64,000 bases of DNA from Streptomyces sp. TRM68367 (GTDB lineage: Bacteria > Actinomycetota > Actinomycetes > Streptomycetales > Streptomycetaceae), in assembly GCF_014495685.1 (NCBI RefSeq), contig NZ_JACTVI010000033.1:1-64000 (forward strand), read 5' to 3'. The notes under the pieces were generated by a model. That model was given only the letters and a program-made list of their open reading frames with translations. It was not told the origin of the DNA and searched no databases. Made by a program: the position numbers and the translations under genes. Positions 25,594-34,085 of this stretch are shown piece by piece (the stretch's first letter is position 1; every line of letters begins with the position of its first letter).

Positions 25594-25700
25594 GCTGCTC
25601 GGGGGTCGCCGGGTGCGGGTTGTGGGGTACGCCTGCGGCGGCCTGCGCCGGCTCCGGTGGGGGTGCGCGTGGCAGGCGCTTCTCGGCGCCGGTCGGCATC

Positions 25701-25780
25701 TCTCAGCCCGTCCGGCGTTCGAGGACGAGGCCGTTCAGGCCGAAGCGGGGTCTTGGGGGTGCAGCCCCCAGCACCACGCC
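25701..25780 (+). repeat. dispersed Streptomyces intergenic repeat
   Basis: TCTCAGCCCGTCCGGCGTTC, then GAGGACGAGGCCGTTCAGGC and GAAGCGGGGTCTTGGGGGTG match the familiar streptomycete intergenic element (CAGCCCGTCCGGCGTTTGAGGACGAG), ending in a CTTGGGGG-TGCAG-CCCCCAG hairpin. It occupies the 245-base gap between meaB and the PepSY gene and may act as a terminator for both. Confidence 0.75.
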
Positions 25781-25838
25781 CGCCCCCACCGAGCCGCGCC
25801 CGACAACGTCGCCCGGCGCCTGGCGATCCGCCGTTTCG

Positions 25839-26531
25839 TCAGTCGTCGTCGTCCGGGCGGTCCGCCGTGACCTTGCCGGAGTCCAGGTCGACGTTCCGGT
25901 CCTGGCCGGCCTTGCCGGGCGTGTGCGTCTCCACGTCCCACGCCATCGCGCCGCCGTCCTCGTCGAGGTCCACCGACGTCACCGTGCCCTTGCCGACCGC
26001 CGCCCGCGCGGCCTCCTCGGCCGTCACCGACGTACCCTTCAGCGCGGCCCGCACCTCGGCGGTGTCGTCCTCGCGCTCGCTGTGGGAGCCGAGGACCTTC
26101 CCGCCGGCGGGGTCGACACGAACGCTGTGCCAGGTGTCGTCACCGCCGAGGACGTCGACGTTCCACATGACCGGACCGTCGTCCTCGTCGTCCAGGTCTG
26201 CGGAGACGGCGGTCCCCGCGGTGTGCTTCAGCGCGGCGGCGATGGCCTCCGGCGCGGTCACGTCCACGGAGCCCGCACGCGCGGCCTCGGCATCGTCGCC
26301 CCGTATGCCGTCGTCGTCCCGGTCGTCCCGGTCGTCCTGGCCGTGCCGGTCGTGCCGGTCATCCGCGTCGTCCCGCGCCCCGTCGTCGTCCCGTACGCCG
26401 TCCGACAGCCGCACGTCCGTCTGATGCGCCGGACTGCCACCGTCGTCGCCCGTGACCGCGAGGGCCGTGGCCGTACCGCCTCCGATGAGGGCGGACGCCG
26501 TGACGGCGGCGATCACGATGTTGCGCTTCAT
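25839..26531 (-). CDS. secreted PepSY-domain protein
   Basis: A 230-residue protein with a signal peptide (MKRNIVIAAVTASALIGGG, cleavage probably after ALA). A strongly Asp/Arg-rich low-complexity stretch follows (about residues 40-80), then two PepSY repeats (TAPEAIAAALKHTAGTAVSA and VTAEEAARAAVGKGTVTSV), each ending in a VDLDSGKV-like strand. PepSY proteins of this type sit next to two-component systems and are thought to act as extracytoplasmic sensors or inhibitors. Here the neighbouring two-component system is broken, so this gene may have lost its partner. Confidence 0.85.
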   Translation of the reverse strand: MKRNIVIAAVTASALIGGGTATALAVTGDDGGSPAHQTDVRLSDGVRDDDGARDDADDRHDRHGQDDRDDRDDDGIRGDDAEAARAGSVDVTAPEAIAAALKHTAGTAVSADLDDEDDGPVMWNVDVLGGDDTWHSVRVDPAGGKVLGSHSEREDDTAEVRAALKGTSVTAEEAARAAVGKGTVTSVDLDEDGGAMAWDVETHTPGKAGQDRNVDLDSGKVTADRPDDDD

Positions 26532-26579
26532 GCGGGTTCCTCCCGAGTCGCTTCGTTTTCGGCGCCTTCAATCTGGCCG

Positions 26580-26873
26580 ACCGACGCTGAGCGGAATGGG
26601 GAACTGAAGGTCGACACCGCTGCTCGGCGGGTTTTTCTCGGTGAGGAGGAAGTGACCCTCACCGCCAAGGAGTTCGCCGTTCTGGCGCACCTGGTGCTGC
26701 GGGCCGGTGAGGTGGTGTCCAAGTCCGACATCCTGGAGCATGTCTGGGACTTCGCCTATGAAGGCGATCCGAACATCGTCGAGGTGTACGTCAGTACCCT
26801 GCGGCGCAAGTTGCGCGCCGAGCTCATCCGGACCGTGCGCGGCGCCGGCTACCGGCTGGAGACGGGGAGATGA
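26580..26873 (+). pseudogene. OmpR-type response regulator, receiver domain missing
   Basis: The frame carries GELKVDTAARRVFLGEEEVT, LTAKEFAVLAHLVLRAGEVV and VEVYVSTLRRKLRAELIRTV to a TGA at 26871-26873, a complete winged-helix output domain. Upstream there is no CheY-like receiver; the sequence goes directly into the PepSY promoter region, and no start codon with an RBS is apparent. About 120 codons are therefore deleted. Its stop overlaps the ATG of the kinase (ATGA), showing the original operon. Confidence 0.8.
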
Positions 26874-28308
26874 GGCGCCTGTTCGGCTCCGTCCGGGCCC
26901 GCGCGACGCTCGCCGCCACCCTCGTGGTCGCCGTGGCCCTCGTCGCGGCCGGGACGGCCGTGCTGTTGTCCCTGCGCTCCAACCTGATCGGGGAGGCCGG
27001 CACGCAGGCGGAACGCTCCGCGCGGGCCGTCGCCTCCGAGCTGTCCGCCGGGACGGCGTACGGCAAGCTCACGCTGGACGTCGAGGACCGGCCGGTCCAG
27101 GTCGTCACCGAGGACGGGCGGCTGCTCGCGGTCAGCGAGAACCTGGAGCGGATCAGCGGCACGCACACCACCGAGGTCCGGCCGGAGGCGTCGGCGCAAC
27201 CCACCCCCCGGGAGACCGACGGCGACGATGACGACCGCGACGACTCGCACTCCGGGGACGGGGACGACTCGGATCAGTCCCTCCATCCCGGTCAGATCGC
27301 CGAGCGGGCCGTCCTGTCCACCGGTTCCGCGACGCTCGACGGGACACGGAGGACTACCGGTTCGCCGCCGTCGACGTGGAGGCCCCGGACAAGGGCCGCC
27401 TGACCGTGTACGCGGGCGCTCCGCTGTCCGCCGAGCACAGCGCCGTGAACACCGCGCTGAGCGTCATGCTGATCGGGTTCCCGCTGCTGCTGGGCGTGGT
27501 CGCGGCGGTGACCTGGCTGATCACCCGGCGTGCCCTGCGCCCGGTGGTCGATCCGGCGCGAGATGGCCGCGATCACCGCCTCCGAGGACCTCGCGCGCCG
27601 CGTCCCGCAGCCCGACACGCACGACGAGGTGGCCCGGCTCGCCCGCACCACGAACGAGACGCTCGCCGCCCTCGAGACCTCCGTGGAGCGTCAGCGGCGG
27701 TTCGTCGCCGACGCCTCGCACGAACTGCGCAGCCCGATCGCGTCCCTGCGCACCCAGCTCGAAGTGGCCGCCGCCCACCCCGAACTGCTGGACGTGCCGG
27801 GCGCCGTCGAGGACGCCGTGCGGCTTCAGGACCTCGCCGCCGACCTGCTGCTGCTCGCCCGTCTCGACGCGGGGGAGCGGCCCGCCGACGCGCGCGTGGA
27901 CCTCGCCGCCCTGGCGCGGGAGGAGGCCGCCGGGCGGACGGGGTCAGCGTGTCCGGGGAGGCCGTGGAAGTGGCCGGATCGAAGGGGCAGTTGGGGCGAG
28001 TGCTCGCCAATCTGCTCGACAACGCGCAGCGGCATACCCGGTCGGTGGTCGAGGTGACCGTGCGACGGGAGGGCGACCGTGCCGTGGTCGGGGTCGCCGA
28101 CGACGGGGACGGGGTGCCCGAGGCGGACCGGGAGCGGATGTTCGAGCGGTTCGTACGGCTGGACGCCGCTCGAAGCCGGGACGACGGCGGCGCCGGCCTG
28201 GGCCTCGCCATCGCCCGCGACGTCGCCGTACGCCACGGCGGCACACTCACCGTCCATGAGGGCCCGGCAGGCGGAGCCCTGTTCGTACTCCGCCTGCCGC
28301 TTGCGTAA
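26870..28308 (+). pseudogene. sensor histidine kinase with three frameshifts
   Basis: The gene starts MRRLFGSVRARATLAATLVV with a membrane helix and a sensor loop. Coding potential then jumps frame near 27341 (to DYRFAAVDVEAPDKG), near 27550 (to REMAAITASEDLARRV, HAMP-like) and near 27935 (to VSVSGEAVEVAGSKGQ). All catalytic parts are still readable: VADASHELRSPIASLRTQLE (phospho-His box), LANLLDNAQRHT (N box), and DDGDGVPEADRERMF plus GGAGLGLAIA (G boxes). No single frame makes a complete kinase. Together with the deleted receiver domain this indicates a dead two-component system, unless the shifts are sequencing errors. Confidence 0.8.
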
Positions 28309-28321
28309 GGCCTGGTCCGGG

Positions 28322-28798
28322 TCAGGGGCGGCCGCGCTGGCCCCGCAGGTGATCCGCGATGGGCTTGAGCGCCCTGTCGAGCTCCGCCAGGGCATCGGGG
28401 GGCAGCAGATCGATGAAGTGCCTCCGCACAGACGCCACATGGTGCGGCGCGACCTTCTTCATCGTCTCCATGCCGTGCTCGGTGAGCACCGCGTAGAGCC
28501 CGCGGCGGTCGGACTCGCAGTTCTCGCGCCGGACCAGATCTGTGTTCTCCATGCGGGTGATCTGGTGCGAGAGGCGGCTCTTGGACTGGAGGGTGGCGGA
28601 CGCGAGGTCGCTCATCCGCATCCGTACGCCCTCCGACTCGGAGAGATTCACCAGGATCTCGTAGTCGTTCATTGTCAGGCCGAACGGCTGCAGGTCCTTC
28701 TCCAGCTGGTATGTCAACAGTCTGTTGACCTCCAGGTGGGTGCGCCAGGCGCACTGCTCCGCATCGGTCAGCCAGGGCGTGGCCGTCTCGGTCTCCAT
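28322..28798 (-). CDS. absC: AbsC, MarR-family regulator
   Basis: A 158-residue MarR protein, start METETATPWLTDAEQCAWRT. The winged helix covers about residues 45-115 (MSDLASATLQSKSRLSHQIT, ENTDLVRRENCESDRRGLYA), with the dimer helices at both ends. It closely matches my memory of S. coelicolor AbsC (SCO5405), a zinc-related regulator that affects antibiotic production. The upstream sequence has TAGGTA about 10 bases before the ATG, which could be a -10 box for a short leader. It is convergent with the decayed kinase. Confidence 0.9.
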   Translation of the reverse strand: METETATPWLTDAEQCAWRTHLEVNRLLTYQLEKDLQPFGLTMNDYEILVNLSESEGVRMRMSDLASATLQSKSRLSHQITRMENTDLVRRENCESDRRGLYAVLTEHGMETMKKVAPHHVASVRRHFIDLLPPDALAELDRALKPIADHLRGQRGRP

Positions 28799-28896
28799 GA
28801 ATGAAGTCTACCTAAGAAGTTGAAAGGCGAACTAGTGAGCGTTTTTTCTTCGTGCCGGCGTGCGCGCGTTCGACGTCACACTCCGCAGATTACCGC

Positions 28897-29697
28897 TCAC
28901 AGCCCGAAGCGACGCTGGAGGCCGCCGAGCTGTCCGGGAAGACGCGGTATCCCGGCCTGCTGTCCCTGGGGACCGGACGCCCCGCCGCCACCGGGCACAC
29001 CCGCCTGCTGCGGCACCGCTCCCGTGGCCTGCTCGGCCATCAGGGTCTCGGTCGACTGGAGCAGCACTGTGCCGACTCCCGCGAACTCGAACTGGTGCTC
29101 CTCCCCGGAGGCTCCGCCCAGTCCCGTCATCGCACGTAGGCCGCCCAGCAAGCCCTTCATGTAACCGTGGTCGTAGTGGTGGCACGGGGAGGGGCAGTCG
29201 GCCCAGCCGACGAGGGCCTGCGGGTCCACCCGGATCGGGGGCTCCATGAACACCACCGGGCCGTTGGAGGCGGCCACGAACTTTCCGGTTCCGATGAGCG
29301 TCAGAAAGCCCGGCACGATCGACTGCTTGAGGGCGAGACTTGGCTGAAATGCGAGCAGGTTGCCCGAGCGAATGGTCAGGTTGCCGTCCTCCAGGTCGAA
29401 GGAATTCACATCGAAGGCCCGGTCGGCGAGGAGCATCTTGCCCGAGCCCTGCGCCACCACCCAGTCGCTGGCGTGCAGAGGCGAATGAAAGGACGTCCGG
29501 ACAAGCTGGTCCAGTCGGCCGTGCCCGACGCCGTTGAACTCCATCGAGCCGTAGTAGGCGATCATCTTCCCCTTCTGCAGGAACCACTGGCTCCCCTTGA
29601 GCTCCACGCAGAAGGTGTACGCGTCGACGTTGTCGTCGGACGGCAGCGTCAGCGGGTCGTACACCGTCGGGCCGCCTGCCACCCCGTGCATGCTCAC
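28897..29697 (-). CDS. AIM24-family protein, third gene of the AIM24 operon
   Basis: A 266-residue protein with one AIM24 (TrpRNA-binding-attenuation-like beta-helix) domain: VELKGSQWFLQKGKMIAYYG, ADRAFDVNSFDLEDGNLTIR, VFMEPPIRVDPQALVGW. It is longer than its two paralogues. It has a Cys/His patch (DCPSPCHHYDHGYM) and a Gly/Pro/Gln-rich tail of about 50 residues (AGVPGGGGASGPQGQQAG). GTG 29697 overlaps the upstream stop (GTGA) and has GGAG at good spacing; ATG 29691 is the alternative. The function of the family in bacteria is unclear. Confidence 0.85.
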   Translation of the reverse strand: MSMHGVAGGPTVYDPLTLPSDDNVDAYTFCVELKGSQWFLQKGKMIAYYGSMEFNGVGHGRLDQLVRTSFHSPLHASDWVVAQGSGKMLLADRAFDVNSFDLEDGNLTIRSGNLLAFQPSLALKQSIVPGFLTLIGTGKFVAASNGPVVFMEPPIRVDPQALVGWADCPSPCHHYDHGYMKGLLGGLRAMTGLGGASGEEHQFEFAGVGTVLLQSTETLMAEQATGAVPQQAGVPGGGGASGPQGQQAGIPRLPGQLGGLQRRFGL

Positions 29698-30344
29698 AGC
29701 TTCTCCTCCGACGCCTGGACGTACACCGCACCGTTGCCGCTCAGCTCCAGCTGGAACGCCTCGCCGGAGCCGCGGCCCACCATGTCGCGCCAGCCCAGCG
29801 CGGTGGACAGCTTGTTGCGCACGTCGCCGTGGTGGGCGACGTAGGCCTGCGGGTCGACGTGCACCGGGCGCTGCGGGGTGATCGGCAGCTCGAAGACGCC
29901 GCCGTGGGCCATCACCGCGACGGCCCCGTGCCCCTTCAGGGTGGTCGTGAACAGCCCCTGCCCCGAGACCTGGCCGCGGACCATGCCCATGACGCCGCCC
30001 TGCGAGCCCAGGAACATCGTGCCCTGCTGGAGCGTGCCCTCGAACGCGAGCAGGCGGTCCGCCTCGACGCACAGCGTGTCCCCGGCGAGGTGGATCACCT
30101 GCACATGGTGGCCGCCGTGCCCGAAGAGGACCGTGCCGTTGCCCTCCACGCTCATCAGGGGCGTGTCCTCGTCCGCGACCCGGCGGCCGATCATCGACAT
30201 GATCCCGCCCTGGCCGCCGGCCACGTTGGGCGTGAAGGACACCTCGCCCTTGTAGGCGAGCATGGCGCCGCGCTGGCTGAACAGCCGCTGGCCGGGCGCA
30301 ACGGTCGCCTCGACCATCTTGTCGTTGATCTCCCTGAAGGTCAT
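29694..30344 (-). CDS. AIM24-family protein, second gene of the operon
   Basis: A 216-residue AIM24-family protein starting MTFREINDKMVEATVAPGQR. Repeated beta units such as GRGSGEAFQLELSGNGAVYV and HVDPQAYVAHHGDVR are typical of the family's double-psi/beta-helix fold. It starts one base after the upstream stop and overlaps the downstream gene by four bases, so the three are translated together. The proteins are likely to form a hetero-oligomer. No catalytic motif is seen. Confidence 0.9.
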   Translation of the reverse strand: MTFREINDKMVEATVAPGQRLFSQRGAMLAYKGEVSFTPNVAGGQGGIMSMIGRRVADEDTPLMSVEGNGTVLFGHGGHHVQVIHLAGDTLCVEADRLLAFEGTLQQGTMFLGSQGGVMGMVRGQVSGQGLFTTTLKGHGAVAVMAHGGVFELPITPQRPVHVDPQAYVAHHGDVRNKLSTALGWRDMVGRGSGEAFQLELSGNGAVYVQASEEKL

Positions 30345-30345
30345 C

Positions 30346-30978
30346 TCACACGTCCCCCGCGATCGTGTTCCGCTCGCTCGGCTGGACGTAGACCAGGCCG
30401 TCGCCCTCGAAGCGGATCTGGAAGGCCTCGCCGCCGCCCTCTCCGAGGAGCGTGCGGAACGTCACACCGGACTGGAACGACTGCCGGACGTTCCCCTGGT
30501 GGGCGACATAGGCCCCCGGGTCGACGACCAGCGGGTACTGCGGGCTCACCCGCAGCACCACCGCGGGCCCGTCCGAGGTGATCGCCGCCTGCCCGTGCCC
30601 CTCGACGGTGGTCGTGAACAGCCCGGTGCCCTGCGAGGCGCCGCGCAGCCCCGTGAAGCTGGTGCCGGTTCGCAGGGCGCCGTCGGTCGCGAGCAGATTG
30701 CTCGACTCCACGTACAGCTTGTCCCCCTGGAGGCCGACCAGGTTGATCTCGGTGGCCCGGTCCGCGAACCAGCACGTCCCGTGCCCCTTCACCTCCATCA
30801 CGGTCATCTGCTCACCGGTCAGCCGCCGGGTCACCATCCCCCGTACACCCTCGCCGCCCCCGCTCATCTTCTTGAAGGCCATCTGCCCGTCGTACGCCAC
30901 CATCGAGCCGTTCTTCGCCTTCACGGCGTCCCCGCTCATGTCGACGGCGAGCACCTTGCTGCTCTGAAGTCGGAACAT
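30346..30978 (-). CDS. AIM24-family protein, first gene of the operon
   Basis: A 210-residue AIM24-family protein starting MFRLQSSKVLAVDMSGDAVK. Segments GTCWFADRATEINLVGLQGD and VVDPGAYVAHQGNVRQSF are closely similar to the next gene, showing duplication. The longer frame to 31089 has no RBS, so I use ATG 30978. The operon is divergent from the DUF3817 gene at 31191. In yeast the namesake is mitochondrial, but bacterial roles are unknown. Confidence 0.9.
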   Translation of the reverse strand: MFRLQSSKVLAVDMSGDAVKAKNGSMVAYDGQMAFKKMSGGGEGVRGMVTRRLTGEQMTVMEVKGHGTCWFADRATEINLVGLQGDKLYVESSNLLATDGALRTGTSFTGLRGASQGTGLFTTTVEGHGQAAITSDGPAVVLRVSPQYPLVVDPGAYVAHQGNVRQSFQSGVTFRTLLGEGGGEAFQIRFEGDGLVYVQPSERNTIAGDV

Positions 30979-31190
30979 CGCCACGACTGTGAAGGTAGCC
31001 GCGGGTGGCCCGTACGGACAGGGCCCACGGGTGGAGACAGACCCTGAGCGCACCCCTAGGGGACGGGGCGTACGCGCCGTTTGCCACAATGGGGCGAACG
31101 CTTGTGGGTTCGTTCACAAACCGTGACGGCGTCAGGCCGCCGACGTAACTCCCATCAGACCGCCGACGTCTCTCCCACCGAAGGTGACCC

Positions 31191-31541
31191 GTGGACATCA
31201 AGACCGCCACCGCCCTCCGCCGCCTCCGCCTGGTCTCGGCCCCCGAGGCGATCTCCTTCCTGCTGCTGCTCGTCTGCTCGGTGCTGAAGCGGACCACGGA
31301 CTTCAACGCCGTGCCGGTGATGGGCATGGTCCACGGCATCCTGTTCATCCTGTACGTGATCTTCTGGGCCGACGCCTGGAACCGCACCAAGTGGCCGCTG
31401 AAGACCGCCGCCCTCTACTTCGTCCTCTCCGTGCTGCCCACCGGCGGCTTCTTCGCCGAGCGCAAGGTGCGCCGCGAAGCCGAGAGCGCCGTGATCGCCG
31501 CCCGCGCCCGCAAGGAGAAGGAAGGGGTCGTCGGCGCATGA
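31191..31541 (+). CDS. DUF3817 integral membrane protein
   Basis: A 116-residue protein with three membrane helices (LVSAPEAISFLLLLVCSVL, GMVHGILFILYVIFWADAW, TAALYFVLSVLPTGGFFAER), the standard DUF3817 layout. The motif MVHGxLFxLY is conserved with the paralogue at 42740. It starts with GTG and is followed by an overlapping gene. Function unknown. Confidence 0.9.
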   Translation: MDIKTATALRRLRLVSAPEAISFLLLLVCSVLKRTTDFNAVPVMGMVHGILFILYVIFWADAWNRTKWPLKTAALYFVLSVLPTGGFFAERKVRREAESAVIAARARKEKEGVVGA

Positions 31542-31831
31542 TCGTCGCGTTCTCCGTGACGCCGCTCGGGGTCGGCGAGGACGTGGGGGAGTACGTCGCC
31601 GACGCCGTCCGCGTCGTCCGCGAGTCCGGGCTGCCGAACCGCACCGACGCCATGTTCACCTCCGTCGAGGGCGAGTGGGACGAGGTGATGGACGTCGTCA
31701 GGCGGGCGGTGGCCGCGGTCGAGCAGCGCGCCCCGCGCGTGTCCCTGGTCCTGAAGGCGGACATCCGCCCCGGGGTGACGGACGGCCTCACCTCGAAGGT
31801 GGAGACGGTCGAGCGGCACCTGGCCGAGTAG
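31538..31831 (+). CDS. MTH1187-family thiamine-binding-like protein
   Basis: A 97-residue alpha/beta protein (MIVAFSVTPLGVGEDVGEYV, MFTSVEGEWDEVMDVVRRAV, LVLKADIRPGVTDGLTSKV). It matches the MTH1187/YkoF-like ferredoxin-fold family, some of which bind thiamine. ATG 31538 overlaps the stop of the DUF3817 gene in an ATGA, so the two are coupled. Complete and usual in length. Confidence 0.9.
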   Translation: MIVAFSVTPLGVGEDVGEYVADAVRVVRESGLPNRTDAMFTSVEGEWDEVMDVVRRAVAAVEQRAPRVSLVLKADIRPGVTDGLTSKVETVERHLAE

Positions 31832-31845
31832 GCCGCGACGAAGAA

Positions 31846-31871
31846 AGCCCCGGCTCTCATGGGCCGGGGTT
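31846..31871. terminator. hairpin after the thiamine-binding-like gene
   Basis: CCCCGGC pairs with GCCGGGG, flanked by AA and TT, 15 bases after the stop. It marks the left boundary of the polyketide island. Confidence 0.75.
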
Positions 31872-31872
31872 C

Positions 31873-32479
31873 TGGTCGTCCCCCTCCGCGCGTGTACCGG
31901 CGAACACTGCTTCCTGGGAGGAGGTGGTGGACGTGCGCGTACCCGAACTGATCGGCGCCACGGCCGAGGTGGCTCCGGGCGATCACACCGCTGTCCGAAT
32001 GCCCGTGGTAGGCCGGGAGAGCCGCCTTGGGCGCCCTCGAACACCTCGCAGTCATGGACACCCGCGCCCGCCGCACGCCGCGCCGCTGACCGAAGGCACC
32101 CGCACACCCGCAACACCCGTTGCGCGAGCGGAACCGCGGCGCCCCGGCCGACGTCCCCGGCGGCACGATGCCCGGCGGGCAGCGCGCCTGCCAGGACTCC
32201 CGCTCGGCCCGCCGCGAGCACACACCGCACGCCGCAAGCTCCCGTCGGTTGAGCCTTCGAGGAGCTCCCGCAGCACCTCGACCTCGCCCGAACAGCGCGT
32301 CGGCACCCGCCCCTTCGGGCTGACCAGGGGCACGACGCGCACCGGACAGTTCCCTCAATTGGCCCCTGCGGCTCGCGGAGCCTGCTGCACCGACCCACGA
32401 TGAAGGCTCAGGGCCGACCGTCGTTCGCGCAGCGGACACGGATGGCTGCCGCTTGTCCCGCGAAGGAAGGGCCTGCCGG
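31873..32479 (+). other. 607-base gap ahead of the polyketide operon
   Basis: No intact gene is recognised. A stretch with GGAGGAGGT at 31917 followed by GTG (VDVRVPELIGATAEVAPGDH) reads like a protein start for about 45 codons and then turns into Arg/Pro-rich noise. Another piece (AALGALEHLAVMDTRARRT) ends at a TGA near 32089. They look like gene scraps. The promoter of the polyketide operon must lie in the right part, but I cannot point to clear -35/-10 boxes. Confidence 0.4.
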
Positions 32480-33589
32480 ATGACCTCATCGACCTACACA
32501 TCCCAGTCGGCGTTCGACGGCTCGAGACTGCGAGTCATCCTGTTCGTCGATCTCCACGAAGGCGCACAGCAGGAGTTCCTCGACGCGTACGAGCACATGC
32601 GCAGCCGCGTCGCGTCGGTTCCCGGTCACCTCGGTGACCAGCTGTGCCAGTCCGCGGAGGACCCGTCCCAGTGGCTCATCACCAGTGAATGGGAAACGGC
32701 CCCGCCCTACCTCGCCTGGGTGCACAGTGAAGAGCACTTCGAGACGGTCAGGCCCCTGCAGGACTGCGTCCGCGAGCTCCGGTCGATGCGTTACCGGATC
32801 CTCCGGGAGACCGGCCGCGCTCTCCCGCTCCCCGACGGACTCCAGGTGCCCGTACGGGTGGGCGACGGGGTGACGCGCCACGCGCTGACGTTCACCGTCA
32901 AGCCCGGCTCCGAGTCGAAGGTCGAGGAGATCCTCGCCGGATACGCGCCGCCGGAGGCCCGCGTCGACGACTCCACGCGGCTGCTCCGCACCACGCTCTT
33001 CATACACGGCAACCGGGTCGTACGCACCGTCGAGGTGCAGGGCGACCTGACGGCGGCGCTGCGCCATGTGGCGCGGCAGCCGGAGGTACGGGCCGTGGAG
33101 GAAGCCCTCAACCCGTATCTGGAACAGAGCAGGGACCTGACCGACCCCGAGTCCGCACGGGCCTTCTTCCTCCGCGCGGCCATGCCGCCCGTCCACCATG
33201 TGGCACGTGGCGGCCCGGAACCGGCCGGTCTGCGGCGGCACGCGCTGTACTACCCGGCCCGGAAGGGCCGCGGGACGGCGCTGGCCCAGCTGCTCTCCCA
33301 GCAGGACGAGACCACCATGGACGACCCCGCGGGCCTGGTGCACCGCAGCACCGTCTTCCACCGGGGCGACATCGTCGTCCGGCTCATCGACGTGACCCGC
33401 GATCCCGAGACCGCTCCGGCCCTGGCGCTCGGCGTCAACGGCACCCGCAGGGCCGCCGTGCTGGAACGCCTGCTCGACGGTGCCGCACTCGGCATGGCAG
33501 GACCGCTCACGGGCGAACGGGACGCGACCCGCCTCCTGGCGCACGCCGGCATGACGCTGGTCACCGATCGCAGGGCTCCGCAGTCCTGA
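32480..33589 (+). CDS. whiE-ORFI: WhiE ORFI-like protein (ABM plus SchA/CurD domains)
   Basis: A 369-residue protein. Residues about 15-110 form a dimeric alpha-beta barrel (antibiotic-biosynthesis-monooxygenase fold; FVDLHEGAQQEFLDAYEHMR, HLGDQLCQSAEDPSQWLITS). The rest is the SchA/CurD domain, with two similar halves (RHALTFTVKPGSESKVEEIL and RRHALYYPARKGRGTALAQL). Such proteins are the first gene of whiE, sch and cur spore-pigment clusters and have been proposed to shape or oxidise the polyketide, but their exact activity is not settled. ATG 32480 has GAAGGAAGG upstream. It opens the operon; the cupin gene follows after 43 bases. Confidence 0.9.
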   Translation: MTSSTYTSQSAFDGSRLRVILFVDLHEGAQQEFLDAYEHMRSRVASVPGHLGDQLCQSAEDPSQWLITSEWETAPPYLAWVHSEEHFETVRPLQDCVRELRSMRYRILRETGRALPLPDGLQVPVRVGDGVTRHALTFTVKPGSESKVEEILAGYAPPEARVDDSTRLLRTTLFIHGNRVVRTVEVQGDLTAALRHVARQPEVRAVEEALNPYLEQSRDLTDPESARAFFLRAAMPPVHHVARGGPEPAGLRRHALYYPARKGRGTALAQLLSQQDETTMDDPAGLVHRSTVFHRGDIVVRLIDVTRDPETAPALALGVNGTRRAAVLERLLDGAALGMAGPLTGERDATRLLAHAGMTLVTDRRAPQS

Positions 33590-33632
33590 CAACGGGACAA
33601 CACCTCCCAACCGACCGACCTGGAGACGGACC

Positions 33633-34085
33633 ATGGACAACACGCGCCCGCGCATCGTGGACCTGAGCGAGACCGAGCCCAACCGCAAGCGAGGCGGCGA
33701 CCTGCGCACCATGCTCACCCCCATCACGGTGGGGTCCACGAGCGGGTTCATGGGCCTGGCCATCATGCAGCCGGGCGAGCGCATCAGCGAGCACTACCAC
33801 CCGTACTCGGAGGAGTTCGTGTACGTCATCCAGGGCAGGCTGGAGGCCGACCTGAATGGTGAAACGTTTCCTCTCTCTGCCGAACAAGCCCTCATGATCC
33901 CCATCGACATGCGGCACCGGTTCCGCAATGTCGGTGACGAGGAAGTCCGGATGGTCTTCCACCTGGGCCCGCTGGCGCCGAAGCCGAGCCTCGGCCACGT
34001 CGACACGGAGGCCGTGGAGGAGAGCGAGGACCTCAAGGCCTACCCCCTCGTTCAGGAACCCGAACGTCATGGGGCCCCATCGTGA
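33633..34085 (+). CDS. whiE-ORFII: cupin protein, WhiE ORFII-like
   Basis: A 150-residue single cupin. Motif 1 is PGERISEHYHPYSEEFVYVI, giving two His and a Glu for metal binding; motif 2 is MIPIDMRHRFRNVGDEEVRM with the last His. ORFII proteins of whiE-type clusters are this size. They may act as a monooxygenase or cyclase helper. GGAGACGGACC precedes the ATG at 33633. The gene overlaps the KS-alpha start by four bases (GTGA). Confidence 0.9.
   Translation: MDNTRPRIVDLSETEPNRKRGGDLRTMLTPITVGSTSGFMGLAIMQPGERISEHYHPYSEEFVYVIQGRLEADLNGETFPLSAEQALMIPIDMRHRFRNVGDEEVRMVFHLGPLAPKPSLGHVDTEAVEESEDLKAYPLVQEPERHGAPS

Noticed and set aside
31675..32403. Plus-strand ORF covering the gap before the polyketide operon
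   Set aside because: It begins inside the thiamine-binding-like gene in another frame and soon becomes Arg/Pro-rich; only a short start-like segment near 31917 looks protein-like.
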